Source: Sulfodiicoccus acidiphilus (lineage in GTDB: Archaea; Thermoproteota; Thermoprotei_A; Sulfolobales; Sulfolobaceae). Taken from it: DNA of 64,000 nucleotides. Of this stretch, positions 53,643 through 62,789 are shown in pieces. The position numbers were made by a program, and so were the translations under genes. The first letter of the stretch is position 1. Each line of letters starts with the position of its first letter. The notes below the pieces were generated by a model that searched no databases, was not told the DNA's origin, and saw only the letters and a program-made list of their open reading frames with translations. The stretch covers positions 310,001 through 374,000 of the forward strand of contig NZ_AP018553.1 in NCBI RefSeq assembly GCF_003967175.1, read 5' to 3'.

Positions 53643-54824
53643 ATGAAGATAAAGGAAGTAGAACCCATAGTCCTCTCGGGGAAGGAGGGAGGCTCCGCCA
53701 CTTGGGCGTCTGTGGCCATCCTGGTGAGGGTGGTGACAGCTAACGGCGAGGTGGGCTACGGGGAGGCCGTCCCCACGGCCAGGCCCCTGCAAGTGGTTTC
53801 CGCAGTCAAGCAAGTGGCCAGGTCCTACGTGGGTAGAGAGGTGGAGGAGGTGGAGAGGAACAGTTGGGAGTGGCACAGACAGGACTTCTACCTAGCTAGG
53901 TCGTTCGAGTCCACGACGGCTGCCAGCGCGGTAGACATAGCAAGTTGGGACGTCCTAGGTAAGGAGCTCGGAGCTCCAGTACACAAGCTCTTGGGTGGTC
54001 CGTTCAGGAGGAAGGTGAGGAACTACGCCAACGGTTGGTATCCTGACTGCGTGACACCCGAGGACTTCGCCTCTAAGGCCAAGGAGGTGGTGAGGATGGG
54101 GTACACGGCCCTCAAGTTCGACCCCTTCGGGGAGTACTACGATTACCTCGACGAGAGGGGCCTCAGGCAGGCCGTGGAGAGGGTGAGGGCGGTGAGGGAG
54201 GCAGTGGGGGACGACGTGGAGATACTGGTGGAACACCACGGTAGGTTCAACCCAAACTCCGCCGTGATGGCGGCCAGGGCACTCGAGCCCTTCAATCCGC
54301 TCTTCATGGAGGAGCCCGTCCACCCAGAGAACGTGGAGGGGATGAGGAAGTACAGGGCGAGCACGACCGTGAGGGTTGCCCTGGGGGAGAGGATACTGAG
54401 CCTGACGGAGGCCTTGGACTACCTCTCCCAGGGACTAGTGGACTTCCTCCAGATCGACTTGACCAACGTGGGTGGCGTGACGCAGGCGGTGAAGGTGAGC
54501 CACCTCGCCGAGGCTTTCGGGGTGGAGATGGCCTACCACAACGCCTTCGGTCCGGTGCAGAACGCGGTCACCTTGCAGCTCGACGCTGTAGTCCCTAACT
54601 TCTTGGTACAGGAGAGCTTCTACGACTGGTTCCCGCAGTGGAAGAGGGACTTGATTTACGACTCTACCCCAGTGAGGGAGGGACACAGCACCGTGCCGGA
54701 CTCCCCAGGAATAGGGGTGAAGGTTAACGAGAAGCTGGTGGAGGATCTAAGAGTCGAGCCCAGGGAGGTGGAGTTCACAGAGGAGCCCAAGTGGGTGGTG
54801 AAGGGTACTTGGAGGGGCTGGTGA
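53643..54824 (+). CDS. gnaD: D-gluconate/D-galactonate dehydratase
   Basis: Enolase-superfamily enzyme that dehydrates gluconate (and galactonate) to the 2-keto-3-deoxy acid in the branched Entner-Doudoroff pathway. It closely follows the Sulfolobus enzyme: [20 protein letters not shown] at the start, [11 protein letters not shown] with the catalytic Lys region, VEHHGRFN and MEEPV for metal and acid ligands, and the conserved [13 protein letters not shown]-like end ([14 protein letters not shown]). 393 residues, complete. KDG aldolase and kinase are not adjacent. Confidence 0.9.
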   Translation: MKIKEVEPIVLSGKEGGSATWASVAILVRVVTANGEVGYGEAVPTARPLQVVSAVKQVARSYVGREVEEVERNSWEWHRQDFYLARSFESTTAASAVDIASWDVLGKELGAPVHKLLGGPFRRKVRNYANGWYPDCVTPEDFASKAKEVVRMGYTALKFDPFGEYYDYLDERGLRQAVERVRAVREAVGDDVEILVEHHGRFNPNSAVMAARALEPFNPLFMEEPVHPENVEGMRKYRASTTVRVALGERILSLTEALDYLSQGLVDFLQIDLTNVGGVTQAVKVSHLAEAFGVEMAYHNAFGPVQNAVTLQLDAVVPNFLVQESFYDWFPQWKRDLIYDSTPVREGHSTVPDSPGIGVKVNEKLVEDLRVEPREVEFTEEPKWVVKGTWRGW

Positions 54825-54842
54825 GACCAGCCCACGGTGAGC

Positions 54843-56432
54843 TCACTGGATCATCTTCCTGAGCTCCTTCTTGTCCACCTTGTGGGTAGACGTCTTGGGC
54901 ATGGAGTCCACGAAAACGAACCTGTCCGGCATCCACCACTTCTGTATCCTCCCCTGCTCGACTAACCTAGCCAGGTGGTCGCGTATGACTCGTTCGTTCA
55001 CCTCACCTGACTTCACGACGAAGGCCACAGGCCTCTGCCCCCACTTCTGGTCTGGCACCCCCACCACCGCCACTTCGCCCACACCTGGACACTCGCTTAT
55101 GGCGCTCTCCAGCAGCAACGTGGGAATGAACTCTCCTCCGCTCTTTATCGAGTCGGACTCCCTGTCCACTATTGTGACGTAGCCGTACTGATCCATGGTG
55201 GCGAGATCGCCAGTGTGGAGCCACCCGCCCCTCCAGAGCCTCTCCGTCCTCTCTGGGTCCTTGTAGTACTCCTTCGTCAGCCAGGGCGCCCTAACCACGA
55301 CCTCCCCTACCGTCTTGCCATCGTGGGGTACATCATTCATGTTCTCGTCCACCACCCTGAGCTCCACCAGAGGTACGGGGGTGCCGGCGGAGATGGAGCA
55401 CCTGAACTTGGTCTCCTCGTCTGCGTCCTTCAGCTCTGCGTTGTAGACGCCTATGGTGAGGACAGGGCAGGTCTCGGATAGACCGTACCCTCCCACTGTG
55501 GTGATCCCCATCTCCTTTGCCTTCGCTGCGAGTCCCCGAGGGAGCGCCATGCCTCCTATCGTGATCCTCATCCCCTTGAGGTATTGGGCATACTCCTTCA
55601 CTCCAGGGTGGTTAAGTATCATGTAAAGGATCGTAGGAACCATGGCCGAGTAAGTGACGCCCTCTCTCTTAATGAGCTCCAATATCCTCGGCACCTCGTA
55701 CTTCCCCGGAAGGACGTACTTGGAACCCACCGTCACGGCCACGTATGGCATCCCCCACGCGTGGACGTGGAACATGGGGACCAATATCATGTATACGTCC
55801 CTTTGGGTCAGCGCCAGTGGGTCGCTCCTCCCGGCCAGGGCCACAGACTGCGCGTGCAGCACCAGTTGCCTGTGGGTGAACCACACCCCCTTCGGCATAC
55901 CCGTGGTTCCAGAAGTGTAGAACATGGTGGCCCTGGTCTCCTCCGGTAGCTCTGGGAAGTCGTACTTCGGACCCGAAAGTAGGTCAGAGTATTGGTGAGC
56001 CTCAAGTGACGTCCTGGCCTTTCCATCGTCGCTGTACACTATCCACCCCTTCACGAAGGAGAAGGCGTCCTTGAACTTCTCTATCAAAGGTAGGAACTCG
56101 TCCCTCACTATTACGTAGCTGTCGTCGGCGTGTTTCATGGTGTAGAGCACCACCTCCGGCGGGTACCTCACGTTCACCGTGTGGAGGGTGGCCCCCATCA
56201 TGGGTACGGCGAAGTAGAGCTCCATGTACCTCATTGTGTCCCAGTCTATCACAGCCACCACGTCACCTTGTCTCACTCCCACGTCGTGGAGGCCTTGGGC
56301 GAGCCTAGCCACCCTCTCCCTGAACTGAGAGAGTGTGTACCGCTCGTCCTTGTACACCACCTCGGTGTTGGGGTTCCTGGAGACCGCTGAATCGAGGAGG
56401 GACTTGATGTTCAACTGGTAATCGTACGCCAT
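54843..56432 (-). CDS. Acyl-CoA synthetase (AMP-forming)
   Basis: ANL-superfamily ligase that activates a fatty or other carboxylic acid with ATP and CoA. Motifs are the phosphate loop MFYTSGTTGMPKG (about 165-177), VGGYGLSETCP (A5), HTGDLATMDQYGYV (A7) and the catalytic lysine in KTSTHKVDKKEL near the C-terminus. The ATG at 56432 is preferred: a GTTTAAAAT TATA motif on this strand lies about 25 bases upstream, and the frame upstream of it (LIIKHFKPSSL...) has promoter-like base content. 529 residues. It is divergent from the beta-oxidation genes that follow. Confidence 0.9.
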   Translation of the reverse strand: MAYDYQLNIKSLLDSAVSRNPNTEVVYKDERYTLSQFRERVARLAQGLHDVGVRQGDVVAVIDWDTMRYMELYFAVPMMGATLHTVNVRYPPEVVLYTMKHADDSYVIVRDEFLPLIEKFKDAFSFVKGWIVYSDDGKARTSLEAHQYSDLLSGPKYDFPELPEETRATMFYTSGTTGMPKGVWFTHRQLVLHAQSVALAGRSDPLALTQRDVYMILVPMFHVHAWGMPYVAVTVGSKYVLPGKYEVPRILELIKREGVTYSAMVPTILYMILNHPGVKEYAQYLKGMRITIGGMALPRGLAAKAKEMGITTVGGYGLSETCPVLTIGVYNAELKDADEETKFRCSISAGTPVPLVELRVVDENMNDVPHDGKTVGEVVVRAPWLTKEYYKDPERTERLWRGGWLHTGDLATMDQYGYVTIVDRESDSIKSGGEFIPTLLLESAISECPGVGEVAVVGVPDQKWGQRPVAFVVKSGEVNERVIRDHLARLVEQGRIQKWWMPDRFVFVDSMPKTSTHKVDKKELRKMIQ

Positions 56433-56452
56433 GCGGCGCTTTAGTGAGCTGG

Positions 56453-56461
56453 GTTTAAAAT
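56453..56461 (-). promoter_or_regulatory. TATA promoter of the acyl-CoA synthetase gene
   Basis: On the minus strand ATTTTAAAC, centred 25 bases before the ATG at 56432. It decides the start codon. Confidence 0.5.
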
Positions 56462-56579
56462 GTTTGATTATGAGCAATTTCCTCGCTTCTCTCCTTCGTC
56501 TCTTCCTCGCTTAAACTACTTTGAGCTGGGATAGAGAGTTTAACCTCGGCTTCCGTTCCACTGAGGTGGACTCTCCGAT

Positions 56580-56590
56580 AAAGTTAAAGT
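56580..56590 (+). promoter_or_regulatory. TATA promoter of the beta-oxidation operon
   Basis: TAAAGTTAAAG about 27 bases before the ATG at 56612. A short inverted repeat TCCAC-TGAG-GTGGA lies just upstream (about 56557-56570) and may be an operator. Confidence 0.5.
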
Positions 56591-56611
56591 GTATGGCCGT
56601 GAGCTCCCACT

Positions 56612-56932
56612 ATGAACGTCGTTGTTTTGGTGGACAGTCTGTTGCGTAGGACTTATCCGACAGACTTAGTTGCCCAGGTCGGGGGAGAGAAGGTCTTTCA
56701 GTTCCTCACGGAGGATCCCTTCTACATCTCCTTGAGGAGGGAGGGGGTGAGCGTAGTGAGGGGCAGGGCGCCGACGGCAGACGTGGAGGTGGAGGGGCCG
56801 TCGTCGGTCGTCGAGGACGTCGTCCAGGGTAAGGTCAGCCCCGTCGACGCGGTGCTCAGCGGGGCCCTGAAGGTTAGGGGTGACCTCGCGGCCGCGGGTA
56901 GGCTAGCCTCAGTGGTGAGGAGGGTGATGTGA
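56612..56932 (+). CDS. SCP2 sterol-carrier-like protein
   Basis: A 106-residue protein with the SCP2 fold pattern in its second half: ADVEVEGPSSVVEDVVQGKVSPVDAVLSGALKVRGDLAAAGRLA. SCP2 domains bind lipids or acyl-CoA. It is the first gene of the plus-strand acyl-CoA operon and overlaps the next gene by 4 bp. Possibly an acyl-CoA carrier for the enzymes downstream. Confidence 0.75.
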   Translation: MNVVVLVDSLLRRTYPTDLVAQVGGEKVFQFLTEDPFYISLRREGVSVVRGRAPTADVEVEGPSSVVEDVVQGKVSPVDAVLSGALKVRGDLAAAGRLASVVRRVM

Positions 56933-58842
56933 TGAAGGTCGTGGTGGTAGGGGCTGGGGAGATGGGCCACGGCATAGCTGAGGTCTTCGCAATCGCCGGC
57001 CACTCCGTCGGAATGGTCGACGTTAAGCGGGAGTTCCTAGAGAAGGGATTGGGGAGGATAAGGGAGAGTCTGTCAAAGCTGGAGGAGAAGGGCAGACTCA
57101 AGGAACCCTCCTCGGTCGTTGTGGCCAGGATCTCGACGTCCACCGACCTGGAGGCTGCTGTGAGAGACGCGGACTTCGTGGTTGAGGCGGTTCCCGAGGT
57201 GGTGGATCTCAAGAGGGACGTGTTCAGGAGGCTCGACTCGTCGACGAGGCCCGACGCTATTCTGGCCTCCAACACGTCGAACATAAGGATCACCACCTTG
57301 GCGGAGGCCACCTCTCACCCGGAGAGGGTGGTGGGAATGCACTTCTTCAACCCCGCAGTTGTGATGCAGTTGGTCGAGGTAATAAGGGGAGAGAGGACTA
57401 GCGAAGACGCGGTTCAGAGGACGGTTGAAGTGACGAAGAACATAGGAAAGGTCCCAGTAGTGGTGAGGAAGGACGTGCCAGGGTTCATAGTTAACAGGAT
57501 AAACGCTGCTGAGACACTCTTCTTCTGCCTCCTCGTCCAGAGGGGGATCAATGTCCAGGACGTGGACTCCACGGCCCGGGCCCAGGGACTACCCATGGGT
57601 CCATACGAGCTCATGGACTTCGTTGGGATAGACGTGGCCTACCACTCGCTGGAGTACTTCGCTAAGGAGGTCTCGCCAGATTACGGGCAATGCACTGTCC
57701 TCAGGGACATGGTGAACTCTGGCTCACTCGGGAAGAAGAGCGGTAGGGGCTTCTACGACTGGTCCAAGGGAAGGCCGGAGGTGAGGGGGAACCCAGGTAC
57801 GTTGGATTTAGCAGACGTCATCGCGATAGAGATAAACGAGGCGGTGAAGCTCGTCGAGATGGGGGTGGCCTCTCCCCAGGACGTGGAGACCGCAGTGAAG
57901 TTGGGGATGAACAGACCCTTCGGTCCGATCTCGGCGGCCAAGGCCTTCAGGAGCTCCGAGGTGGCCGAGAGGTTGGAGAGGATATCTAGAGAGCTCAACT
58001 CTACCGTGTTCTCCCCCGCCCAATCCATAAGGGAGGGCAGGATGAGGGACGTCCTTGAGGGGAGGGTGCAACAACCCACCACCGACGCCGTGAGACTGGA
58101 GAGGATGGGTAAGGTGGCGTTGCTGAAGATCAACAGGCCAAGGCTGAACCTCATAAACGGAGAGGTCATAGAGGCGCTGGACAGGGCGATCGAGCAGCTC
58201 TGGAGCGACCAGTCCGTGACGGTGGTTCTGGTGACCGGTGAGGGAGAGAACACCTCCGCCGGCGCCGAGCTCTCCTCTTTCTTCAGGGACCCGTTCCAAT
58301 TCCTGGAGTTCGGGAGGAAGGGAGAGAGGACGTTCAGGAAGCTATCCGAGATTCCAAAGGTGACCGTGGCCCTGATGAAGGGCTACGTGCTTGGAGGAGG
58401 GTTAGAGCTTTCCCTGGCCTGCGACATAAGGCTGGCCACAGAGGACGCGCAGGTGGGTTTCCCCGAGGTCGGACTTGGCCTAGTGCCGGGGTGGGGAGGC
58501 ACGCAGAGGCTGGCGAGACTGATCGGTGCCAGCAGGGCCCTCTTCTACGTCCTCACGACAGAGAGGATGAGTGGCAAACAGGCGGCGGAGATGGGCTTGG
58601 TGAACAGGATCGTGAAGGACGAGGAGGAGGCCCTCAAGTTCGCTTCGGAGTTGTCGGATCGCGTGGCCCCGGTGGCTGCCGCCCTAGCCAAGAGGTTGAT
58701 AAACAAGGCCGCCGAAGTTCCGTCCGACGTTGGCCTCGAGATGGAGTCCTTCGCCTCCGGGGTGCTCTTCGGCACCGAGGACCTCAAGGAGGGGATCTCG
58801 GCCTTCATGCAGAAGAGGAAACCTCAGTTCAAGGGGAGGTAA
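56929..58842 (+). CDS. 3-hydroxyacyl-CoA dehydrogenase / enoyl-CoA hydratase fusion
   Basis: Bifunctional protein. Residues 1-290: NAD-dependent 3-hydroxyacyl-CoA dehydrogenase with GAGEMGHGIAEVFAIAG and the conserved HFFNPAVVMQLVEVI plus GFIVNRI motifs. Residues about 400-637: crotonase domain with GENTSAGAELSSF oxyanion loop and FPEVGLGLVPGWGGTQRL containing the catalytic Glu region. It has the layout of the crotonyl-CoA hydratase/(S)-3-hydroxybutyryl-CoA dehydrogenase of the 3-hydroxypropionate/4-hydroxybutyrate cycle of Metallosphaera. The adjacent acyl-CoA dehydrogenases point equally to beta-oxidation. GTG 56929 or ATG 56932 may be the start. Confidence 0.93.
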   Translation: MMKVVVVGAGEMGHGIAEVFAIAGHSVGMVDVKREFLEKGLGRIRESLSKLEEKGRLKEPSSVVVARISTSTDLEAAVRDADFVVEAVPEVVDLKRDVFRRLDSSTRPDAILASNTSNIRITTLAEATSHPERVVGMHFFNPAVVMQLVEVIRGERTSEDAVQRTVEVTKNIGKVPVVVRKDVPGFIVNRINAAETLFFCLLVQRGINVQDVDSTARAQGLPMGPYELMDFVGIDVAYHSLEYFAKEVSPDYGQCTVLRDMVNSGSLGKKSGRGFYDWSKGRPEVRGNPGTLDLADVIAIEINEAVKLVEMGVASPQDVETAVKLGMNRPFGPISAAKAFRSSEVAERLERISRELNSTVFSPAQSIREGRMRDVLEGRVQQPTTDAVRLERMGKVALLKINRPRLNLINGEVIEALDRAIEQLWSDQSVTVVLVTGEGENTSAGAELSSFFRDPFQFLEFGRKGERTFRKLSEIPKVTVALMKGYVLGGGLELSLACDIRLATEDAQVGFPEVGLGLVPGWGGTQRLARLIGASRALFYVLTTERMSGKQAAEMGLVNRIVKDEEEALKFASELSDRVAPVAAALAKRLINKAAEVPSDVGLEMESFASGVLFGTEDLKEGISAFMQKRKPQFKGR

Positions 58843-60024
58843 GTGGACGTTTACGTGGTGGACTTCCTCAGGACCGCCTACTCGAGGTCCAGGCCCAACC
58901 AACCGGAGAGGGACGTGTTCAACTCCATCAGGATGGACGAGGCCATGGCGGAGCTCATAAAGGCCTCCCTCAGGAGGACTAGCGTGGACCCCAAGGACGT
59001 TGGCGACGTGATAGTTGGGTGCGCGCTGCAGGTGGGGGAGAATTGGAGCTTCGGTGGAAGGCACCCAGTACTCCTGGCAGGACTACCTCCAGAAGTGCCG
59101 AGCTTCGCCCTCGATAGACAGTGCGCCTCATCCATGAACGCTGTGTCCGTGGGGGCAATGGAGATAGCCACAGGTAACTCGGACGTGGTGCTAGCGGGTG
59201 GGTACGAACACATGACTCACGTCCCCATGGTGAACAACCCACACTTCGAGCCCAACTACAGGCTGTTGACTAGGCCAGAGTACCTCAAGTATCAGATGAG
59301 CTCAGGATACGTCATGGGACTAACGGCGGAGAACCTTGCTCAAGAGAGCGGGATAAGTAGGGAGGAAATGGACAGGTTCTCCCTAAGGAGCCACAGGCTA
59401 GCCCACAAGTACACCGAGGAGGGGTGGTTCAGGGAGGAGATCCTGCCCCTCGAGGTGGAGCACGAGGGGAAGCTGATAAAGGTTGACAGGGACCAGAGCA
59501 TAAGGCCCGACACAAGCGTGGAGAAGCTGGCCGAGCTTCAACCCGCGTTCAAGCCAGGAGGGGTGATCACTGCGGGCAACTCCGCTCCATACAACGCGGG
59601 GGCGTCGCTGGTCATGTTGGCCTCGGAGGCCAAGGTCAACCAGTACGGCCTCAAGCCCCTGGCCAGAATCAGGGCGACGGCCTGGGCGGGGGTTCCTCCT
59701 CACGTCATGGGCAAGGGGCCTGTTCCGGCCAGCAGGAAGGCCCTGCAGAGGGCCGGGTTGAAGGTGGACGACGTGGACTTCTGGGAGATCAACGAGGCGT
59801 TCGCGGTGGTAGTGCTTTACGCTCTGAGGGAGCTCAACGTTCCAGAGGAGAGGGTGAACGTCCACGGCGGCGCAATCGCCATAGGCCACCCACTGGGAGC
59901 CACCGGAGCGAGGCTGGTGGGGACGCTGTCTAGAACCCTCCACGAAAGGAAAGGTGGGACGGGGGTGGCGACGCTGTGCGTGGGTGGAGGACAGGGTTTC
60001 TCCATCGTTCTTGAGGGGGTGTGA
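58843..60024 (+). CDS. Acetyl-CoA C-acetyltransferase (thiolase)
   Basis: A 393-residue degradative-type thiolase with all three catalytic elements: the acyl-accepting Cys in DRQCASSMNAV (about 90), the His in AIAIGHPLGATGAR (about 350) and the second Cys in TLCVGGGQG (about 380). It cleaves 3-ketoacyl-CoA or runs in the acetoacetyl-CoA direction. GTG start directly following the fusion gene stop; it has the DUF35-lacking arrangement (a DUF35 gene is 35 kb away). Confidence 0.94.
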   Translation: MDVYVVDFLRTAYSRSRPNQPERDVFNSIRMDEAMAELIKASLRRTSVDPKDVGDVIVGCALQVGENWSFGGRHPVLLAGLPPEVPSFALDRQCASSMNAVSVGAMEIATGNSDVVLAGGYEHMTHVPMVNNPHFEPNYRLLTRPEYLKYQMSSGYVMGLTAENLAQESGISREEMDRFSLRSHRLAHKYTEEGWFREEILPLEVEHEGKLIKVDRDQSIRPDTSVEKLAELQPAFKPGGVITAGNSAPYNAGASLVMLASEAKVNQYGLKPLARIRATAWAGVPPHVMGKGPVPASRKALQRAGLKVDDVDFWEINEAFAVVVLYALRELNVPEERVNVHGGAIAIGHPLGATGARLVGTLSRTLHERKGGTGVATLCVGGGQGFSIVLEGV

Positions 60025-60027
60025 CGT

Positions 60028-61128
60028 GTGATACCCGAGAACTTGGACGAACTCAGGAGCAAGGCGAGGGAGTTCGCGATCCGCGAGTTCACGGAGGACA
60101 GGATCAGGAAGTACGAGGAAGAGGAGAAGTACCCGGAGGAGATAAGGAGGAAAGCGTTCGAGGCCGGCTTCCTTAACATGAACGATCCGTGGGGGATGTT
60201 GGTGGCCATGGAGGAGTTCTGCAGGGTCGATCCAGGGCTTGGGATATCGGCTCTAAGTGCAGCCTTCGGTTCCGAGGTAATCATGCTCTTCGGTAGCGAC
60301 TACCTGAAGAGGAAGTACCTAGAACCGGTGCTAAGGGGGGAGAAGATAAGTGGGTTCGCTGTCACCGAACCGTCGGCGGGAAGTGACGTCGCTGGTATAA
60401 AGAGCAGGTTGGAGAGGAGAGGTAAGGGGTGGATCCTGAACGGAGAAAAGATATTCATCACCAACGGGACCGTGGCCGACCACTTCTACGTCCTCGCCAG
60501 GAGTTCTCCACCTCCCTCCCCTGAGAAGAGACATCACGGGATGACGATGGTGGTGGTGGAGTCCTCGTGGCCTGGGTTCGAGGCAACCCAGATGAAGGGT
60601 AAGTTGGGCATGAGGGCAACCAGCACAGCTCACATAAAGTTTCACGACGTAGAGGTCCCAGAGGAGAACGTCATAGGGGAGGAGGGGAAGGGATTCTACT
60701 ACGTCATGACGTTCTTCGACATAAGTAGGATACACGTCGCCACGCAAGCCCTCGGGATAGCCCAGGGTGCACTCGACTCCTTCGTGGAGTACGTGGTGAG
60801 CAACGGCCTAGGGAACAGGGAGAGCTACCAGTTCGCCATAGCAGAAGCTGCCACTAGGGTCCACGCCGCGAGGCTCCTCACCTACGACGCGGCGGATAGG
60901 TTGTTCAGGTTCTCCCCCGATCCCGTGAGGACAAGCATGGCCAAGTATTTCGCGGGAGAAACTGCAGTTCACGTCACAGACTTGGCGCTTAGGTACACTG
61001 GGCTTAGGGGCCTGACCAGTAGACTCGAAAAGTTCTACAGGGATGCCAAGATCGAGGAGATCTGGGAGGGAACTAACGAGGTCGAGAAGCTCGTGATATC
61101 TAGGATGCTTCTGAAGGGGAAGAGGTGA
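60028..61128 (+). CDS. Acyl-CoA dehydrogenase, complete member of an unequal pair
   Basis: A 366-residue FAD enzyme that oxidises acyl-CoA to enoyl-CoA. Motifs FAVTEPSAGSDV (FAD/substrate, about 110-121), KIFITNGTVAD, KLGMRATSTA and the C-terminal IEEIWEGTNEVEKL, which holds the catalytic Glu in the usual EGT position. GTG start. It overlaps the next acyl-CoA dehydrogenase gene by 4 bp. No ETF genes in the window. Confidence 0.93.
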   Translation: MIPENLDELRSKAREFAIREFTEDRIRKYEEEEKYPEEIRRKAFEAGFLNMNDPWGMLVAMEEFCRVDPGLGISALSAAFGSEVIMLFGSDYLKRKYLEPVLRGEKISGFAVTEPSAGSDVAGIKSRLERRGKGWILNGEKIFITNGTVADHFYVLARSSPPPSPEKRHHGMTMVVVESSWPGFEATQMKGKLGMRATSTAHIKFHDVEVPEENVIGEEGKGFYYVMTFFDISRIHVATQALGIAQGALDSFVEYVVSNGLGNRESYQFAIAEAATRVHAARLLTYDAADRLFRFSPDPVRTSMAKYFAGETAVHVTDLALRYTGLRGLTSRLEKFYRDAKIEEIWEGTNEVEKLVISRMLLKGKR

Positions 61129-62162
61129 TCGAGACGTTCACGGAAGATCAGTTACTTCTGAGGAGCACGGCCAAGGAGTTCGCAGAGAGAGAACTCTCCC
61201 ATAGGGCGGAAAGGGTGGAGGCCGAGGGGGTGGACGCCGAGCTCAGGGAGAAGTTGGCCTCGGCAGGTTTCCTAGGTGCAACCGTCCCCTCCAAGTACGG
61301 AGGGGCGGAGCTCGACAGCGTAGGGTTCATGTTGGCGTTGCAGGAAATGGCCAAGGTGTCCCCCACTACCGCGCTCTTCGTCCTCATACAGAACTTCGCG
61401 GGGAGGGCGCTGGCCACGGCCAAGTTGGGAGATTCGTTTCTCCCCGACGTAGTGTCTGGGAAGTTAGTCGCTACGGTGTCGCTCGAGGACGCCCTAGGAC
61501 AAGGGGAACCCCTGAGGGTCGAAGGAGATAGGGTGAGGGGAGAGAGGAACTACCTCCTGCTACCGAAAGCGGACGTGGTGTTAGTCCAGGGACCAAAGCT
61601 GTTGATAGCGTTAACGGAGGGGATCCGAGAGGTGAAGAGGGAAGTTAGCCTGGGCTTCAGGGGTCTGGGGCTCTCGAAGGTTGTGGTTGACTCTCCTCTG
61701 AGGACCTTCACGGAGGTGGATGGAGACTTCCTGGGAAACCTGCTCTACGGAGCTTCGCTGGAAGTTGCCGCTATAGCCCTCGGGATGGCACAGGGTGCGC
61801 TGCAGAGGGCGATCGACTACGCGAGGTCTAGGAGGGCGTTCAATGCCCTGCTCGCGGAGTTTCAGCCCCTGGCCTTCGAGTTACTTCAGTACGATTCGGA
61901 AGTGAGGGCGATTGAGAGGTTCGTCTACTCAGTTGAGAAGGACTCGATCGAGGCCGGGGAGGCCAAGCTCATGGCCTTGGACCTAGCCCGGAGGACGGCC
62001 AGGATGTCGCTACAAGTCCACGGAGGGTACGGCTACTTTGAGTACACAGGAGTGGAGAAGTTCTACAGGGACTCCGCCGCCTTGGAATCGCTGACCACCC
62101 ACTACCTCGGGGAAAGGGCCAGGTTAGCCAACTCGTTACTTGGGGTGGAGCCCAAGTACTGA
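61125..62162 (+). CDS. Acyl-CoA dehydrogenase-like protein, degenerate partner
   Basis: A 345-residue homologue of the upstream gene with the same fold: AGFLGATVPSKYGGAELDSVG at the N-terminus and LQVHGGYGYFEYTGVEKFYRD near the C-terminus. The TEPxAGSD motif is missing (LVATVSLEDALGQGEP instead), and the middle beta domain is shortened. The EGT catalytic site is replaced by LESLTT, although a Glu may align. Translationally coupled (GTG start, 4-bp overlap) to the complete enzyme, it probably forms a heteromer, as known for paired acyl-CoA dehydrogenases in actinobacterial steroid degradation. Confidence 0.85.
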   Translation: MIETFTEDQLLLRSTAKEFAERELSHRAERVEAEGVDAELREKLASAGFLGATVPSKYGGAELDSVGFMLALQEMAKVSPTTALFVLIQNFAGRALATAKLGDSFLPDVVSGKLVATVSLEDALGQGEPLRVEGDRVRGERNYLLLPKADVVLVQGPKLLIALTEGIREVKREVSLGFRGLGLSKVVVDSPLRTFTEVDGDFLGNLLYGASLEVAAIALGMAQGALQRAIDYARSRRAFNALLAEFQPLAFELLQYDSEVRAIERFVYSVEKDSIEAGEAKLMALDLARRTARMSLQVHGGYGYFEYTGVEKFYRDSAALESLTTHYLGERARLANSLLGVEPKY

Positions 62163-62425
62163 CAAGGCTTAAATGCGAAGAGGTCGTCGTCAAGTTTTTC
62201 CTGTTCGCTTTGGTTTTGGATAGCTGAGGGCCCGCTAAGGCAAAGACAATTACGTGACGAGATCCAGAGAAGATTTCCTCAAGTCGAGGGGAAACTTTGG
62301 AAGTGACGTTTCTGGTCTCCATCCTATTTCCTAGCAACGAGCGGACAAGTAACGCTTGAGGTGTAAAAGAGTGGAGAGTCAATGAAAAGAATAACACCAT
62401 TCCACTCCCATTCAAATACGAGATT
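62163..62425. other. Intergenic region at the end of the operon
   Basis: No gene seen. A TATA-like sequence and short T run just after the last acyl-CoA dehydrogenase (62165-62200) may terminate the operon. Base composition changes to AT-rich toward the element at 62426. Confidence 0.4.
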
Positions 62426-62769
62426 TACAAAGTCGGGGGTTGAGGGGGCGGAAAGCCTCGCCCTTCACGGGGGTGAACAGCCCCCTTGTATTTAAATACT
62501 TCTTTGTGAAATTTCTCTTAGTGGTACTAACGACGCTCCTCCCCAGCTCGAAAGAGGGCTTAACGGGACTGTGGGAGGAGCAACCATCGTCTCTCTTCTC
62601 CTTAAGGGACTAGAGCTTTGCGATGAAAGTCCCCTCCTCTTCAAATGGGAGTGGACCTCTGATCCACTCGACTGCCCACCAAACGAGAGATGTAAACCCG
62701 AACCGATGGTGGGAACGACGATCCCTCTGGGAGGGAACCATCGCCCTTCCAGGGCGGTGAGAAAGTCAG
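62426..62769 (+). mobile_element. MITE-like non-autonomous IS200/IS605-type element, complete copy
   Basis: 344 bases with the left-end stem (62432-62487: GGGGGTTGAGGGGGCGGAAA ... CAGCCCCC), a non-coding middle, a stub of the tnpB 3' end (CTCGACTGCCC, GAGAGATGTAAACCCGAA at 62665-62704) and the right-end hairpin CCATCGCCCT / AGGGCGGTGA with GAAAGTCAG (62738-62769). It is a deletion derivative of the element at 38380 and shares its middle with the truncated copy at 39888-40095. The flank following the right end, a possible guide, is CCAACGAGAGAAGTAG. Confidence 0.75.
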
Positions 62770-62789
62770 CCAACGAGAGAAGTAGGAGA

